A stretch of DNA of 64,000 nucleotides from the NCBI RefSeq assembly GCF_013359595.1, contig NZ_JABFMP010000007.1, positions 1-64,000 on the forward strand. The letters are read 5' to 3'. Positions 7,990 to 16,494 of the stretch are shown one piece after another. The stretch is from Pseudomonas sp. C1C7 (lineage in GTDB: Bacteria > Pseudomonadota > Gammaproteobacteria > Pseudomonadales > Pseudomonadaceae). A program made the translations under genes and the position numbers. Each line of letters begins with the position of its first letter. Position 1 is the stretch's first letter. Below the pieces are notes generated by a model. It saw only the letters and a program-made list of their open reading frames with translations, did no database searches and was not told where the DNA came from.

Positions 7990-9936
7990 ATGTCCTTGTT
8001 CAAACAGCTATTGATCGCAATCTGTCTGTTCCTGGTCGTCGCCTTCACCGGCAGCTTCATGGTCAGCCTGGAAAGCTCACGCACCCAATACGTCAACCAG
8101 CTGCGCTCCCACGCTCAGGACGCCGCGACCGCGCTGGCGCTGTCGCTCACGCCAAACATCGACGACCCGGCGATGACCGAGTTGCTGGTCAGTTCGATCT
8201 TCGACAGCGGCTACTACGCGAGCATCCGCGTGGTGGATCTGTCCAACGGCAAGACTCTGGTCGAGCGCAGCGGCATCCCGGTCGATACCCGTGTGCCGCA
8301 GTGGTTCGTCAAGCTGATCGGCCTGGAGGCGGCCGGCGGTGATGCGATTGTCAGCCGCGGTTGGGAGCAGGCGGCGCGGGTCGAGGTGGTCAGCCACCCG
8401 ATGTTCGCCCTGGCCAAGCTGTGGCAAAGCGCCTTGGGCAGCCTGGCGTGGTTGCTGCTCTGTGGCGTGGTCAGCGCGATATTGGGCGCGCTGCTGTTGC
8501 GTCGACAATTGAAGCCGCTCGACTACATGGTGCAGCAGTCCCACGCCATCGCCCGCCGCGAATTCCTCAGCCTGCCGCAGCTGCCACGCACGCCTGAATT
8601 GCGCCGCGTAGTGCAGGCCATGAACCAGATGGTCGAGAAGCTCAAGGCGCTGTTCCAGGAGCAGGCCGAGCGCAGTGAAAAACTGCGGAGCGAGTCCTAT
8701 CAGGACAACCTGACCGGGTTGGCCAACCGGCGCTATTTCGAGATGCAATTGAACGCGCGGGTGAGCAACCCGGAACAGGCCAGTTCCGGTTATCTGTTGT
8801 TGCTGCGGGTGCAGGACCTGGCCGGCCTCAACCAGCGTTTGGGTGGTCAGCGCACGGACGAACTGCTGAAGGCGGTGGGCGAGCAGTTGTCCCGCGAATG
8901 CGCCCGCTATCCGGAGACGCAAAATCTCGTGACACGCATCCGCGGCGGCGAGTTCGCGGTGCTGGCGCCGGGGCTGATGCGCGAAGAAGCGCTGCAATTG
9001 GCGCAACACCTCGACATCGCCCTGGCCAGCCTGCACGCGACCGGCGCCACCGACGTGGCCTCGGTCGCCGCCATCGGCCTGGCGCCATTCGTTCACGGCG
9101 ACACACCGCAAACGGTGCTCGGCTTGGCGGATCAGGCGCTGGCGCAGGCTGAAAGCCAGGGGGATTCGCGTTGGGTTTGCGTGGATCACAGCGCTGTGGT
9201 CGACGTCGGCGATGACCAGCATGCCTGGCACAGCTTGCTGGACCTGGCGCTGGAGCAGCGGCGCTTCCGCTTGTATTTCCAGCCGGTGGTGGCCAGTCAG
9301 GACACGCAACTGGTGCTGCATTACAAAGTGCTGTCACGGCTGATCGATGACCAGGGCCAGAGCGTGGCGGCCGGGCGTTTCCTGCCGTGGCTGCAACGCT
9401 TCGGCTGGACGGCGCGGCTCGATCGTCTGATGTTGGAGCTGGTGCTGGAGCAGATGGACGATCACGAAGAGTCGCTGGCGCTGAACCTGTCGTCAGCTTC
9501 CCTGGATGACCCGCAGGCGTTGAATGTGCTTCTCGATCTGCTGCGTTCGCACTCCAATCTGGGGCCGCGCCTGACCCTGGAAATCGGCGAAGAGCAATTG
9601 CCCGAACAAGCCATGCTCGAAGACCTCACGCGACGTCTGCGCAGCCTTGGGTTCTCCCTGAGCCTGCAACACTTCGGCGGGCGCTTCAGCATGATCGGCA
9701 ACCTGGCGCGGCTCGGTCTTGCGTACCTGAAGATCGACGGCAGCTACATCCGCGCGATCGATCAGGAGAGCGACAAGCGCTTGTTCATTGAAGCGATCCA
9801 GCGCGCGGCCCACAGCATCGACCTGCCGCTGATTGCCGAGCAGGTCGAGACTGAGGGTGAGTTGACGGTGATTCGCGAGATGGGGGTGTATGGGGTTCAG
9901 GGGCGGTTGGTGGGTGAGCCCAAACCTTGGGAGTGA
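7990..9936 (+). CDS. lapD: LapD inner-membrane c-di-GMP receptor
   Basis: 648 residues from the ATG at 7990, the usual LapD length. Layout: N-terminal TM helix (~5-27), periplasmic LapD/MoxY sensor domain, second TM (~150-172), HAMP, degenerate GGDEF (RGGEF, 318-322) and degenerate EAL (KVL, 446-448, in place of EAL). Both enzymatic motifs are broken, as expected for a receptor. The EAL domain binds c-di-GMP and the periplasmic domain then sequesters LapG. The start lies 13 nt after lapG with GGAG upstream. The adhesin gene lapA and its secretion genes are not in this window. Confidence 0.94.
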   Translation: MSLFKQLLIAICLFLVVAFTGSFMVSLESSRTQYVNQLRSHAQDAATALALSLTPNIDDPAMTELLVSSIFDSGYYASIRVVDLSNGKTLVERSGIPVDTRVPQWFVKLIGLEAAGGDAIVSRGWEQAARVEVVSHPMFALAKLWQSALGSLAWLLLCGVVSAILGALLLRRQLKPLDYMVQQSHAIARREFLSLPQLPRTPELRRVVQAMNQMVEKLKALFQEQAERSEKLRSESYQDNLTGLANRRYFEMQLNARVSNPEQASSGYLLLLRVQDLAGLNQRLGGQRTDELLKAVGEQLSRECARYPETQNLVTRIRGGEFAVLAPGLMREEALQLAQHLDIALASLHATGATDVASVAAIGLAPFVHGDTPQTVLGLADQALAQAESQGDSRWVCVDHSAVVDVGDDQHAWHSLLDLALEQRRFRLYFQPVVASQDTQLVLHYKVLSRLIDDQGQSVAAGRFLPWLQRFGWTARLDRLMLELVLEQMDDHEESLALNLSSASLDDPQALNVLLDLLRSHSNLGPRLTLEIGEEQLPEQAMLEDLTRRLRSLGFSLSLQHFGGRFSMIGNLARLGLAYLKIDGSYIRAIDQESDKRLFIEAIQRAAHSIDLPLIAEQVETEGELTVIREMGVYGVQGRLVGEPKPWE

Positions 9937-9940
9937 ATTG

Positions 9941-10017
9941 AAAAGATCGCAGCCTTCGGCAGCTCCCACAGGAGTACGCATTCCATGTAGGCGCTGCCGA
10001 AGGCTACGATCTTTTGC
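9941..10017. repeat. REP pair, AGCCTTCGGCAGCTCC family
   Basis: Two inverted REP units (gatcgcagccttcggcagct and its imperfect complement) separated by ~25 nt, directly after lapD. Intergenic Pseudomonas REP/REPIN. Confidence 0.85.
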
Positions 10018-10022
10018 TGAAA

Positions 10023-10388
10023 TCAGATAACCCCATCCTCGTCATCATCCACCAGATGACTCAACCCCCCCAGCGCCTCCCGCGCCTGGCTGCGATCCAT
10101 GAGCTTGGCCTGCGCCGGCGCCGGCAGATCGGTCACCAGAATCACGCCTTTGTTGATCAGCACTTCGATCAAGTCGTCGAGTACCCGGATCATTTCCAGG
10201 TCGCTCTGCTTGAGTTGCTTGAGCTGTTTAATCTGCTTGACCTGTTTGAGGCTGGTGGCCATGACTTCGTTGGCGAACCAGGCCTGCAGGTCGGGGTGGT
10301 CGGCCGGCAGCGTTTCCGTGGACTCGGCGTAGGCTTCGGCTTCGACGCGCATCAGTTGCCCTTCTGTATCGCGTTGCACGTAGAACAT
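10023..10388 (-). CDS. Conserved Pseudomonas small protein with KQ-rich repeat
   Basis: 121 residues from the ATG at 10388, chosen over a longer frame to 10448 because GAGGGATG precedes it. Begins MFYVQRD and resembles a Pseudomonas family often labelled, without real support, as tryptophan synthase beta-like; I see no PLP-enzyme features. The middle contains five near-identical triplets (LKQ VKQ IKQ LKQ LKQ), probably one amphipathic helix, followed by a helical segment and an acidic tail (DDDEDG). No signal peptide or TM. Function unknown. Confidence 0.75.
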   Translation of the reverse strand: MFYVQRDTEGQLMRVEAEAYAESTETLPADHPDLQAWFANEVMATSLKQVKQIKQLKQLKQSDLEMIRVLDDLIEVLINKGVILVTDLPAPAQAKLMDRSQAREALGGLSHLVDDDEDGVI

Positions 10389-10451
10389 TGAGCATCCCTC
10401 AGAAGTGAACAGCGTCATGCTGTCAGCAGCATAGGTGAAATACGCCATATG

Positions 10452-10475
10452 GTTATTCGCTAACGGTATTTAAAA
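10452..10475 (+). promoter_or_regulatory. TTATTC-N2-TAACG motif upstream of the TauD operon
   Basis: Sequence gttattcgctaacggtat lies ~165 nt before the dioxygenase and closely matches a motif upstream of the hydrolase at 56047. Its AT-rich surroundings resemble sulphur-starvation promoters in pseudomonads. Inference by comparison of the two sites. Confidence 0.4.
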
Positions 10476-10618
10476 TCGAGTTCTTATATCTATAAAGTCA
10501 CACTCCTGCGTACCTGCCGACCAATCGGCGCGCCGCACGACACGAACCAACACGGGACCTCCGTGAGTTTCTGATCGACGCGCGCGCCCCTTGAGCGCGC
10601 CGTGCGTGGGAGTGATTT

Positions 10619-11506
10619 ATGTCAGCTGTTTCAGCATCGCGAGTTGCCGCGCCACAACACTTTGAAATCCGCCCGTTCAGCGGTGCGGTAGGGGCCGAAA
10701 TCGTCGGCCTGGATTTGTCCTGCCCGATCAACGATCAGGACTTCGCACGCATTCACCGCGCACACCTGGACCATCACGTAGTGGTGTTCCGCGACCAGCG
10801 CATCACCCCGCAGCAACAGATCGACTTCAGCCGCCGCTTTGGCGTGCTGCAGATCCACGTGCTCAAGCAGTTTTTGCTGGCGGGGCACCCGGAAATTCTC
10901 ATCGTTTCCAACATCATCGAGAACGGCCAGAACATCGGCCTGGGCGACGCCGGCAAGTTCTGGCATTCGGATCTGTCCTACAAGGAACTGCCGAGCCTGG
11001 GCTCGATGCTCCACGCCCAGGAGCTGCCGTCCGAAGGTGGCGACACCCTGTTCGCCGACATGCACAAAGCCTGGGACAGCCTGCCCGACGCACTGCGCAA
11101 GGCGGTCGAAGGCCGATCCGCGGCGCACTCCTACACGGCGCGTTACAGCGAGACCAAATTCGAAGGCAACTGGCGCCCGACCCTGACCCCCGAGCAGCTC
11201 GCTCAGGTGGCGCAAGTGGTGCATCCAGTGGTGCGAACCCACCCGGAAAACGGTCGCAAGGCGCTGTTCGTCAGCGAGGGTTTCACCACCCGCATCGTTG
11301 GCCTGCCGGAAGACGAAAGCCGGCAGGTGCTGGCCGAGCTCTACGCCCACAGCGTTCTGCCGCAAAACATCTACCGCCATCAATGGCAGCCCCACGACCT
11401 GGTGTTCTGGGACAACCGTTCGCTGATTCACCTTGCCGCCGGCTGCCCGAGTCATCTGCGCCGCAAGCTGTATCGCACCACCATCCAGGGCGACGCGCCT
11501 TTCTGA
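10619..11506 (+). CDS. TauD/TfdA-family Fe(II)/2-oxoglutarate dioxygenase
   Basis: 295 residues with the full iron facial triad: His116-x-Asp118 in WHSDLSYKE and distal His271 in SLIHLAAG, plus the C-terminal Arg cluster (LRRKLYRT) that binds 2-oxoglutarate. Family members hydroxylate taurine, alkyl sulphates, 2,4-D and related compounds, often releasing sulphite or sulphate. The gene heads a four-gene operon with a NitT/TauT-type ABC importer (order D-A-B-C rather than tauABCD), suggesting the substrate is what the transporter brings in, probably an organosulphur compound. It is not clearly TauD or AtsK, so I give no symbol. Confidence 0.88.
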   Translation: MSAVSASRVAAPQHFEIRPFSGAVGAEIVGLDLSCPINDQDFARIHRAHLDHHVVVFRDQRITPQQQIDFSRRFGVLQIHVLKQFLLAGHPEILIVSNIIENGQNIGLGDAGKFWHSDLSYKELPSLGSMLHAQELPSEGGDTLFADMHKAWDSLPDALRKAVEGRSAAHSYTARYSETKFEGNWRPTLTPEQLAQVAQVVHPVVRTHPENGRKALFVSEGFTTRIVGLPEDESRQVLAELYAHSVLPQNIYRHQWQPHDLVFWDNRSLIHLAAGCPSHLRRKLYRTTIQGDAPF

Positions 11507-11524
11507 TTTGTCGGAGATCTGATC

Positions 11525-12550
11525 ATGTCCAAACGTCTTCCATTCGCACCGCTGGCGGCAGCCATTGGCCTGGGCTTCAGCCTGATCGCCGGCAGCCTGG
11601 TGGCGCCGACCGTGGCCCATGCCGAAGGTGAAATCCGCATTGCCGAACAGTTCGGCATCGTCTATCTGTTGCTCAACGTGGTCCGCGATCAGAACCTGAT
11701 CGAGAAATACGGCAAGCAGGAAGGCATCGACATCAAGGTCGACTGGACCCAGCTGTCCGGCGGCGCGGCGGTCAACGATGCGCTGCTTTCCGGATCCATC
11801 GACATCGCCGGTGCCGGCGTCGGGCCGCTGCTGACCATCTGGGACCGCACCCACGGCAAGCAGAACGTCAAGGCCGTGGCCTCCCTGGGTAACTTCCCGT
11901 ACTACCTGGTGAGCAATAATCCCAAGGTGAAAACCATCGCCGACTTCACCGAGAAAGACCGCATCGCGGTGCCGGCGGTGGGCGTTTCCGTGCAGTCGCG
12001 TTTCCTGCAATACGCGGCCGCCAAGCAGTGGGGCGACAAGGAATTCAATCGCCTGGACAAGTACACCATCGCCGTTCCGCACCCCGATGCCACGGCCGCG
12101 CTGGTCGCTGGCGGCACCGAGCTGACCGGGCACTTCTCCAACCCGCCATTCCAGGATCAGGCCCTGGAAAACCCGAACGTGCACGTGGTGCTCAACTCCT
12201 ATGACGTGCTCGGCCCGAACTCGCCGACCGTGCTGTTCGCCACCGAGAAATTCCGCGACGAGAACCCGAAAACCTACAAGGCTTTCGTCGACGCTCTCAC
12301 GGAAGCGGCGCAATTCGCGCAGAACGATAAAGGCGCTGCGGCGGACACCTACATTCGCGTCACCAAGGCGAAAATCGACCGCGCGGCGTTGCTGAAAATC
12401 ATCGACAACCCGCAGTTCGAATTCAGTGTCACGCCGAAAAACACCTACCCGCTGGCCGAATTCCTCTACCGCGTCGGCGCGATCAAAAACAAACCGGATT
12501 CGTGGAAGGATTACTTCTTCCAAGACACCAAGCCGCTGCAAGGGAGCTGA
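11525..12550 (+). CDS. ABC transporter periplasmic binding protein, NitT/TauT type
   Basis: 341 residues with a signal peptide ending around VAHAEG (cleavage ~residue 37). The mature part has the SsuA/TauA/NMT1 pattern: early QFGIVY, a central SGSIDIAGAGVGPLL that lines the ligand cleft, and a second lobe with VPHPDATAALVAGGTELTG. It starts 18 nt after the dioxygenase and precedes its ATPase by 5 nt. Ligand is likely a sulphonate, sulphate ester or similar anion, judged from the neighbour enzyme. Confidence 0.87.
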   Translation: MSKRLPFAPLAAAIGLGFSLIAGSLVAPTVAHAEGEIRIAEQFGIVYLLLNVVRDQNLIEKYGKQEGIDIKVDWTQLSGGAAVNDALLSGSIDIAGAGVGPLLTIWDRTHGKQNVKAVASLGNFPYYLVSNNPKVKTIADFTEKDRIAVPAVGVSVQSRFLQYAAAKQWGDKEFNRLDKYTIAVPHPDATAALVAGGTELTGHFSNPPFQDQALENPNVHVVLNSYDVLGPNSPTVLFATEKFRDENPKTYKAFVDALTEAAQFAQNDKGAAADTYIRVTKAKIDRAALLKIIDNPQFEFSVTPKNTYPLAEFLYRVGAIKNKPDSWKDYFFQDTKPLQGS

Positions 12551-12555
12551 CGCAC

Positions 12556-13416
12556 ATGAACGCCCCTTTGCAAGGCCACACGGTCAGCAAACCGGCCACG
12601 GCAGCCCAAGCGCTGCTGTCGGTCGATAACGTCAGCCTGGAATACCGCACCCCTCAGCGGGTAGTGCGGGCGACCCATCAAGTCAGTTTCGAGATCGATC
12701 CGGCGGACCGTTTTGTCCTGCTCGGGCCGTCCGGTTGCGGTAAGTCGACCCTGCTCAAGGCTGCCGCAGGATTCATCCAGCCCGTCGAGGGCGAGATCCG
12801 CCTGCAAGGCCAGCGCGTGAATGCGCCCGGGCCGGACCGGATCGTGGTGTTTCAGGAGTTCGATCAACTGCCGCCGTGGAAAACCGTCAAACAGAACGTG
12901 ATGTTTGCGCTGCTGGCCTCGAAAACCCTCAAGCGCAAAGAGGCCGAAGAACGCGCGCTGCACTACCTGGAGAAGGTCGGGCTGGCGGCGTTTGCCGATG
13001 CCTATCCCCACACGCTGTCCGGCGGCATGAAGGCGCGGGTGGCGATCGCCCGGGCGCTGGCGATGCAGCCGAAAATCCTCCTGATGGACGAACCCTTCGC
13101 GGCCCTCGACGCCCTGACCCGACGCAAGATGCAGGAAGAATTGCTGCTGCTTTGGGAGGAGGTGCGTTTCACCTTGTTGTTCGTTACGCACTCCATCGAA
13201 GAGGCACTGGTGGTGGGCAATCGCATCCTCTTGCTGTCGCCGCATCCGGGGCGGGTGAGGGCCGAAGTGCACAGCCATCAATACGATCTGCACAGCCTGG
13301 GCGGCGTGGCGTTTCAGGAATCGGCGCGGCGCATTCATCGGTTGCTGTTCGATGAAGGCCAGTCGCCGGAAACCGAGCGCGAACTGGATTTCGCCGATAT
13401 CCGCATCGCTTATTGA
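12556..13416 (+). CDS. ABC transporter ATPase, NitT/TauT type
   Basis: 286 residues from the ATG at 12556. Walker A GPSGCGKST, Q-loop VFQEFDQLPPW, signature LSGGMKAR (Met-Lys in place of Gln-Arg, common in SsuB/TauB relatives), Walker B ILLMDEPFAALD and H-loop FVTHSIEEA are all present. Energises import with the binding protein and permease on either side. The longer in-frame start at 12502 overlaps the upstream gene and is unlikely. Confidence 0.9.
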   Translation: MNAPLQGHTVSKPATAAQALLSVDNVSLEYRTPQRVVRATHQVSFEIDPADRFVLLGPSGCGKSTLLKAAAGFIQPVEGEIRLQGQRVNAPGPDRIVVFQEFDQLPPWKTVKQNVMFALLASKTLKRKEAEERALHYLEKVGLAAFADAYPHTLSGGMKARVAIARALAMQPKILLMDEPFAALDALTRRKMQEELLLLWEEVRFTLLFVTHSIEEALVVGNRILLLSPHPGRVRAEVHSHQYDLHSLGGVAFQESARRIHRLLFDEGQSPETERELDFADIRIAY

Positions 13417-13438
13417 GCCAGTTTTCGAGGAGGGCCCG

Positions 13439-14305
13439 ATGAGCCATTTATCATCCCCGCGTGAAGAATTCGAAACCGTACTGCAACCACTGACCAGCGT
13501 ACCGCTGGAGCGTGAGTTGCCCATCGGCCAACGCCTGTGGCAACAGGGCTGGCTGCGCAAAAGCCTGATCCTGATTTTGCTCGCCGTGCTGTGGGAAGCC
13601 GTCGCCCGCTATCAGAACAACGACCTGCTGCTGCCGAGCTTCCTGCAAACCGCCCATGCACTGTACGACGGTCTGCTCAGCGGCGAGTTGCTGGGCAAGG
13701 TGTGGATTTCCCTGGTGGTGCTGCTAAAGGGCTACCTGATCGGCATCGTCCTGGCGTTCGGCCTGACCACCCTGGCGGTCTCGACCCAGTTCGGTCGCGA
13801 CCTGCTCAGCACCCTGACCTCGATGTTCAACCCGCTGCCCGCCATCGCGTTGCTGCCGCTGGCGCTGCTGTGGTTCGGCCTGGGTCAGAACAGCCTGATT
13901 TTCGTGCTGGTGCACTCGGTGCTCTGGGCGCTGGCGCTGAACACCTACGCCGGCTTCCTCGGCGTGTCCGAAACCCTGCGCATGGCCGGGCGCAACTATG
14001 GCCTCAAGGGCATGCGCTTCGTGTTGTTCATCCTGATCCCGGCAGCGCTGCCGTCGATCCTGGCCGGCCTGAAAATCGGCTGGGCGTTTGCCTGGAGGAC
14101 GTTGATTGCGGCGGAGCTGGTATTCGGTGCAACCAGCGGGAAGGGCGGGCTGGGCTGGTACATCTTTCAGAACCGCAATGAGCTGTACACCGACAAGGTC
14201 TTTGCCGGGTTGGCGGTGGTGATTCTGATTGGGTTGCTGGTGGAGAACCTGGTGTTTGATTCGCTGGAGCGGGTGACGGTGAAGCGGTGGGGGATGCAGC
14301 GGTGA
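13439..14305 (+). CDS. ABC transporter permease, NitT/TauT type
   Basis: 288 residues from the ATG at 13439 behind a strong GAGGAGGG site. About six TM segments, the first at LILILLAVLWEAV, and the cytoplasmic EAA-like loop (ETLRMAGRNYGLKG) that docks on the ATPase. The unusual N-terminal ~35 residues are polar and probably cytoplasmic. Last gene of the TauD-like operon; no obvious terminator is seen before the convergent RHS gene 33 nt away. Confidence 0.88.
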   Translation: MSHLSSPREEFETVLQPLTSVPLERELPIGQRLWQQGWLRKSLILILLAVLWEAVARYQNNDLLLPSFLQTAHALYDGLLSGELLGKVWISLVVLLKGYLIGIVLAFGLTTLAVSTQFGRDLLSTLTSMFNPLPAIALLPLALLWFGLGQNSLIFVLVHSVLWALALNTYAGFLGVSETLRMAGRNYGLKGMRFVLFILIPAALPSILAGLKIGWAFAWRTLIAAELVFGATSGKGGLGWYIFQNRNELYTDKVFAGLAVVILIGLLVENLVFDSLERVTVKRWGMQR

Positions 14306-14338
14306 GGGGGGGCTCACCGCGCTGTTTTGGAACGGTGG

Positions 14339-15049
14339 TCAATTTCCCCTTCGAAGTTCTGTGACACGCTTTGTTGCCCCCGTCGTGCCAGTAATTCGAG
14401 GACCATTTTCGGTTTTGGAGACAAACGGAGCCTGCTGAGCCCTGACTGAATTAGGTCCTGTACGTGGGTTTTGCCGGGTGATGACTCGATTCAATGGTGG
14501 TTGTTGTCTAAATTTGGGAGGTGGAGGGCCTAGTCTTTCCAGGACTTGAGGGTCAAACATAAAATTGTCCGTAAAGACCTTTTTCGCTCGCTGTGCCACC
14601 TCCAACGTACCACTGCTGATGGTTGTTGCGATCTTGTTGAGGGCAAGACTGGCAGACGTTGCTATTTCGTCCGTCAGTTGCATTACCAAACGCGAGAACG
14701 TCCATACCGAATGCCCCGACGGATCCGAATTCATCACCGGCTCCCCGCCGCAATACATATACGCATGTCTCCCGCCCTTATCGAACGGACTCAAACTGTC
14801 CGGACTTTGAAAGCGCATCAACTGAGGGTTGTAAGCACGGTAACCATTACCCAACAAATACCATTCGGGTTTCGCCTCGCGCAGTTCACCATTGAACCCG
14901 AGTCGCGTCATGACCACATGCTGTGCCGATTGCTGACCGTAGGGGGAATACGCAATTGGATTAGGGCCGCGCGCGTCCAGCTCGGCGAGTATCGAATTCT
15001 TGAGATCCGTTGCCAGCAGCACCGTGTGTTGCAGATTGGGTTGAGTCAT
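14339..15049 (-). CDS. Small orphan RHS-core protein with variable C-terminus
   Basis: 236 residues from ATG 15049 (an upstream ATG at 15106 is possible). The first ~130 residues contain the RHS repeat-associated core: YSPYGQQ, LGFNGELRE, WYLLGNGYRAYNPQLMRFQS, PDSLSPF and MNSDPSGH. After the core the sequence becomes unlike anything I recognise (~105 residues ending in a basic, Thr/Arg-rich tail), as in polymorphic toxins. There is no long YD-repeat shell and no signal peptide. Immediately downstream is the convergent permease, so no immunity gene follows in the usual place. Toxin activity is an inference. Confidence 0.75.
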   Translation of the reverse strand: MTQPNLQHTVLLATDLKNSILAELDARGPNPIAYSPYGQQSAQHVVMTRLGFNGELREAKPEWYLLGNGYRAYNPQLMRFQSPDSLSPFDKGGRHAYMYCGGEPVMNSDPSGHSVWTFSRLVMQLTDEIATSASLALNKIATTISSGTLEVAQRAKKVFTDNFMFDPQVLERLGPPPPKFRQQPPLNRVITRQNPRTGPNSVRAQQAPFVSKTENGPRITGTTGATKRVTELRRGN

Positions 15050-15159
15050 GACGAAATCCTTTGCATGTCGGCGCAAGTAAAGGTCTGACCAAGTTTTACG
15101 CGACATGGTCAGAATTGAGAACTAGCAGAACTGATAGTGGCGGCGGTGACTCTGCGAAC

Positions 15160-15258
15160 GCCTTCGCGGGCAAGCCCGCTCCCACAGGTTCATAGGCGTT
15201 CTCAGATTTTCTGTACGACACGGACACTGTGGGAGCGGGCTTGCCCGCGATGAGGCCG
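15160..15258. repeat. REP pair, CGGGCAAGCCCGCTCCCACA family
   Basis: Inverted pair: ttcgcgggcaagcccgctcc on the left and its complement on the right, separated by ~50 nt, between the RHS gene and the LysR gene. Confidence 0.85.
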
Positions 15259-15336
15259 GGTCTGCCAACGCATCACTCGGAGGATGTTTGCTAGCATTGC
15301 GTCTGAATCAGCTCTGATCAAACAAGAGTGCCTGCC

Positions 15337-16257
15337 ATGCAACTCCCCGACATGAACCTCCTCATCGCACTCGACGCCCTGCTCGATGAAGGCAGCGTCG
15401 TCGGCGCCGCGCGGCGGATGAACCTCAGCCCGGCGGCCATGAGCCGTACCCTGACGCGTATCCGCGAGGCCATCGGCGATCCGATTCTGGTACGCGCCGG
15501 GCGTGGCCTGGTGCCCACGCCCAAGGCGCTGGAGTTGCGCGGGCAGGTGCGGGATGTGGTGGAGCAGGCCGCTCAATTGTTTCATTCGGCCCGGCGCCTT
15601 GATCTGGGAAGTCTGCATCGACGTTTCAGCATCCGCGCCAACGATTTCTTCATCGGTATCTATGGCGGCAAGCTGTTCGACACCATGGAGCGGCAGGCAC
15701 CGCACTGTGAGTTGCGCTTCGTTCCTGAAGGCGATGGCGATGACGAGGCCTTGCGTGAGGGGCGCATTGATCTGAGCGTCAGCAACAATCGCCCGTTGAT
15801 GCCGGAAGTGAAGGTGCAGAACCTGTTTTCCACGCAGTTTGTCGGGCTGGTGCGCGAGGATCATCCGTTGCTCGATGAGGAGATCACCGCTGAACGATTC
15901 GCCGGCTTCTCCCATATCAGCATGTCCCGTCGCGGCATCGCTCGCGGGCCGATCGACACCGCACTCAACGCCCTGGGACTGGAACGGCGGGTGGCCGTGA
16001 TCGCGCCGAGTTTCCATGCGGCGATGTTCGCCTTGCCGGATTCCGATCTGATATTGCCGGTGCCCAGGGAAACGCTGTTGAGTGTGCGTCGGCTCGGGCT
16101 GAAATTGCGTTCGTTCACGCTGCCGATACCCTTGCCGACCATCGTGCTGAGCCAGGCCTGGCACCCGCGCTTTGACAATGATCCGGCCCACCGCTGGTTG
16201 CGCGAAACGCTGAAACAGTGCTGTGACGAGACGTGGCTGGCGGCGCAAACGGGTTGA
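15337..16257 (+). CDS. LysR-family transcriptional regulator
   Basis: 306 residues from the ATG at 15337 with AAGAG upstream; a GTG three codons earlier is possible. N-terminal winged HTH (DMNLLIALDALLDEGSVVGA, then SPAAMSRTLTRIRE) and a periplasmic-binding-protein-like effector domain (from ~90). It resembles the NodD/LinR-like LysR group starting with MxLPDMNLL. It precedes a co-oriented DHA2 efflux operon by ~240 nt, which it may control. Inducer unknown. Confidence 0.85.
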   Translation: MQLPDMNLLIALDALLDEGSVVGAARRMNLSPAAMSRTLTRIREAIGDPILVRAGRGLVPTPKALELRGQVRDVVEQAAQLFHSARRLDLGSLHRRFSIRANDFFIGIYGGKLFDTMERQAPHCELRFVPEGDGDDEALREGRIDLSVSNNRPLMPEVKVQNLFSTQFVGLVREDHPLLDEEITAERFAGFSHISMSRRGIARGPIDTALNALGLERRVAVIAPSFHAAMFALPDSDLILPVPRETLLSVRRLGLKLRSFTLPIPLPTIVLSQAWHPRFDNDPAHRWLRETLKQCCDETWLAAQTG

Positions 16258-16494
16258 AGATCAAAAGATCGCATCCAGCGAAGGCCGTTCACTAACACCT
16301 ATGGATGGTGGTTCCTCCCACGCGGCGATGTTAGTTTTTTGCCGTCTTTTCTTCGTTAGGCAACTGTCTGCTCTCGCGACTTTCAGTCGATCAATTGTTG
16401 CACACGACGCACTTATACATTGCCAATAAGTCAGTTTTCGTCAGCGATTCGCCTTCGTAGACTGCCCCCTCAATGATTTCGGAGTTGTGAACCG

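Noticed and set aside
7212..9936. Search for lapA, lapB, lapC or lapE next to lapG-lapD
   Set aside because: The flanking genes are a GntR regulator and a small unknown protein; the adhesin and its secretion genes are not in the window.
10619..14305. Calling the dioxygenase-ABC operon tauABCD or atsK-atsRBC
   Set aside because: Gene order and the dioxygenase sequence do not match either set closely enough; only family-level calls are safe.
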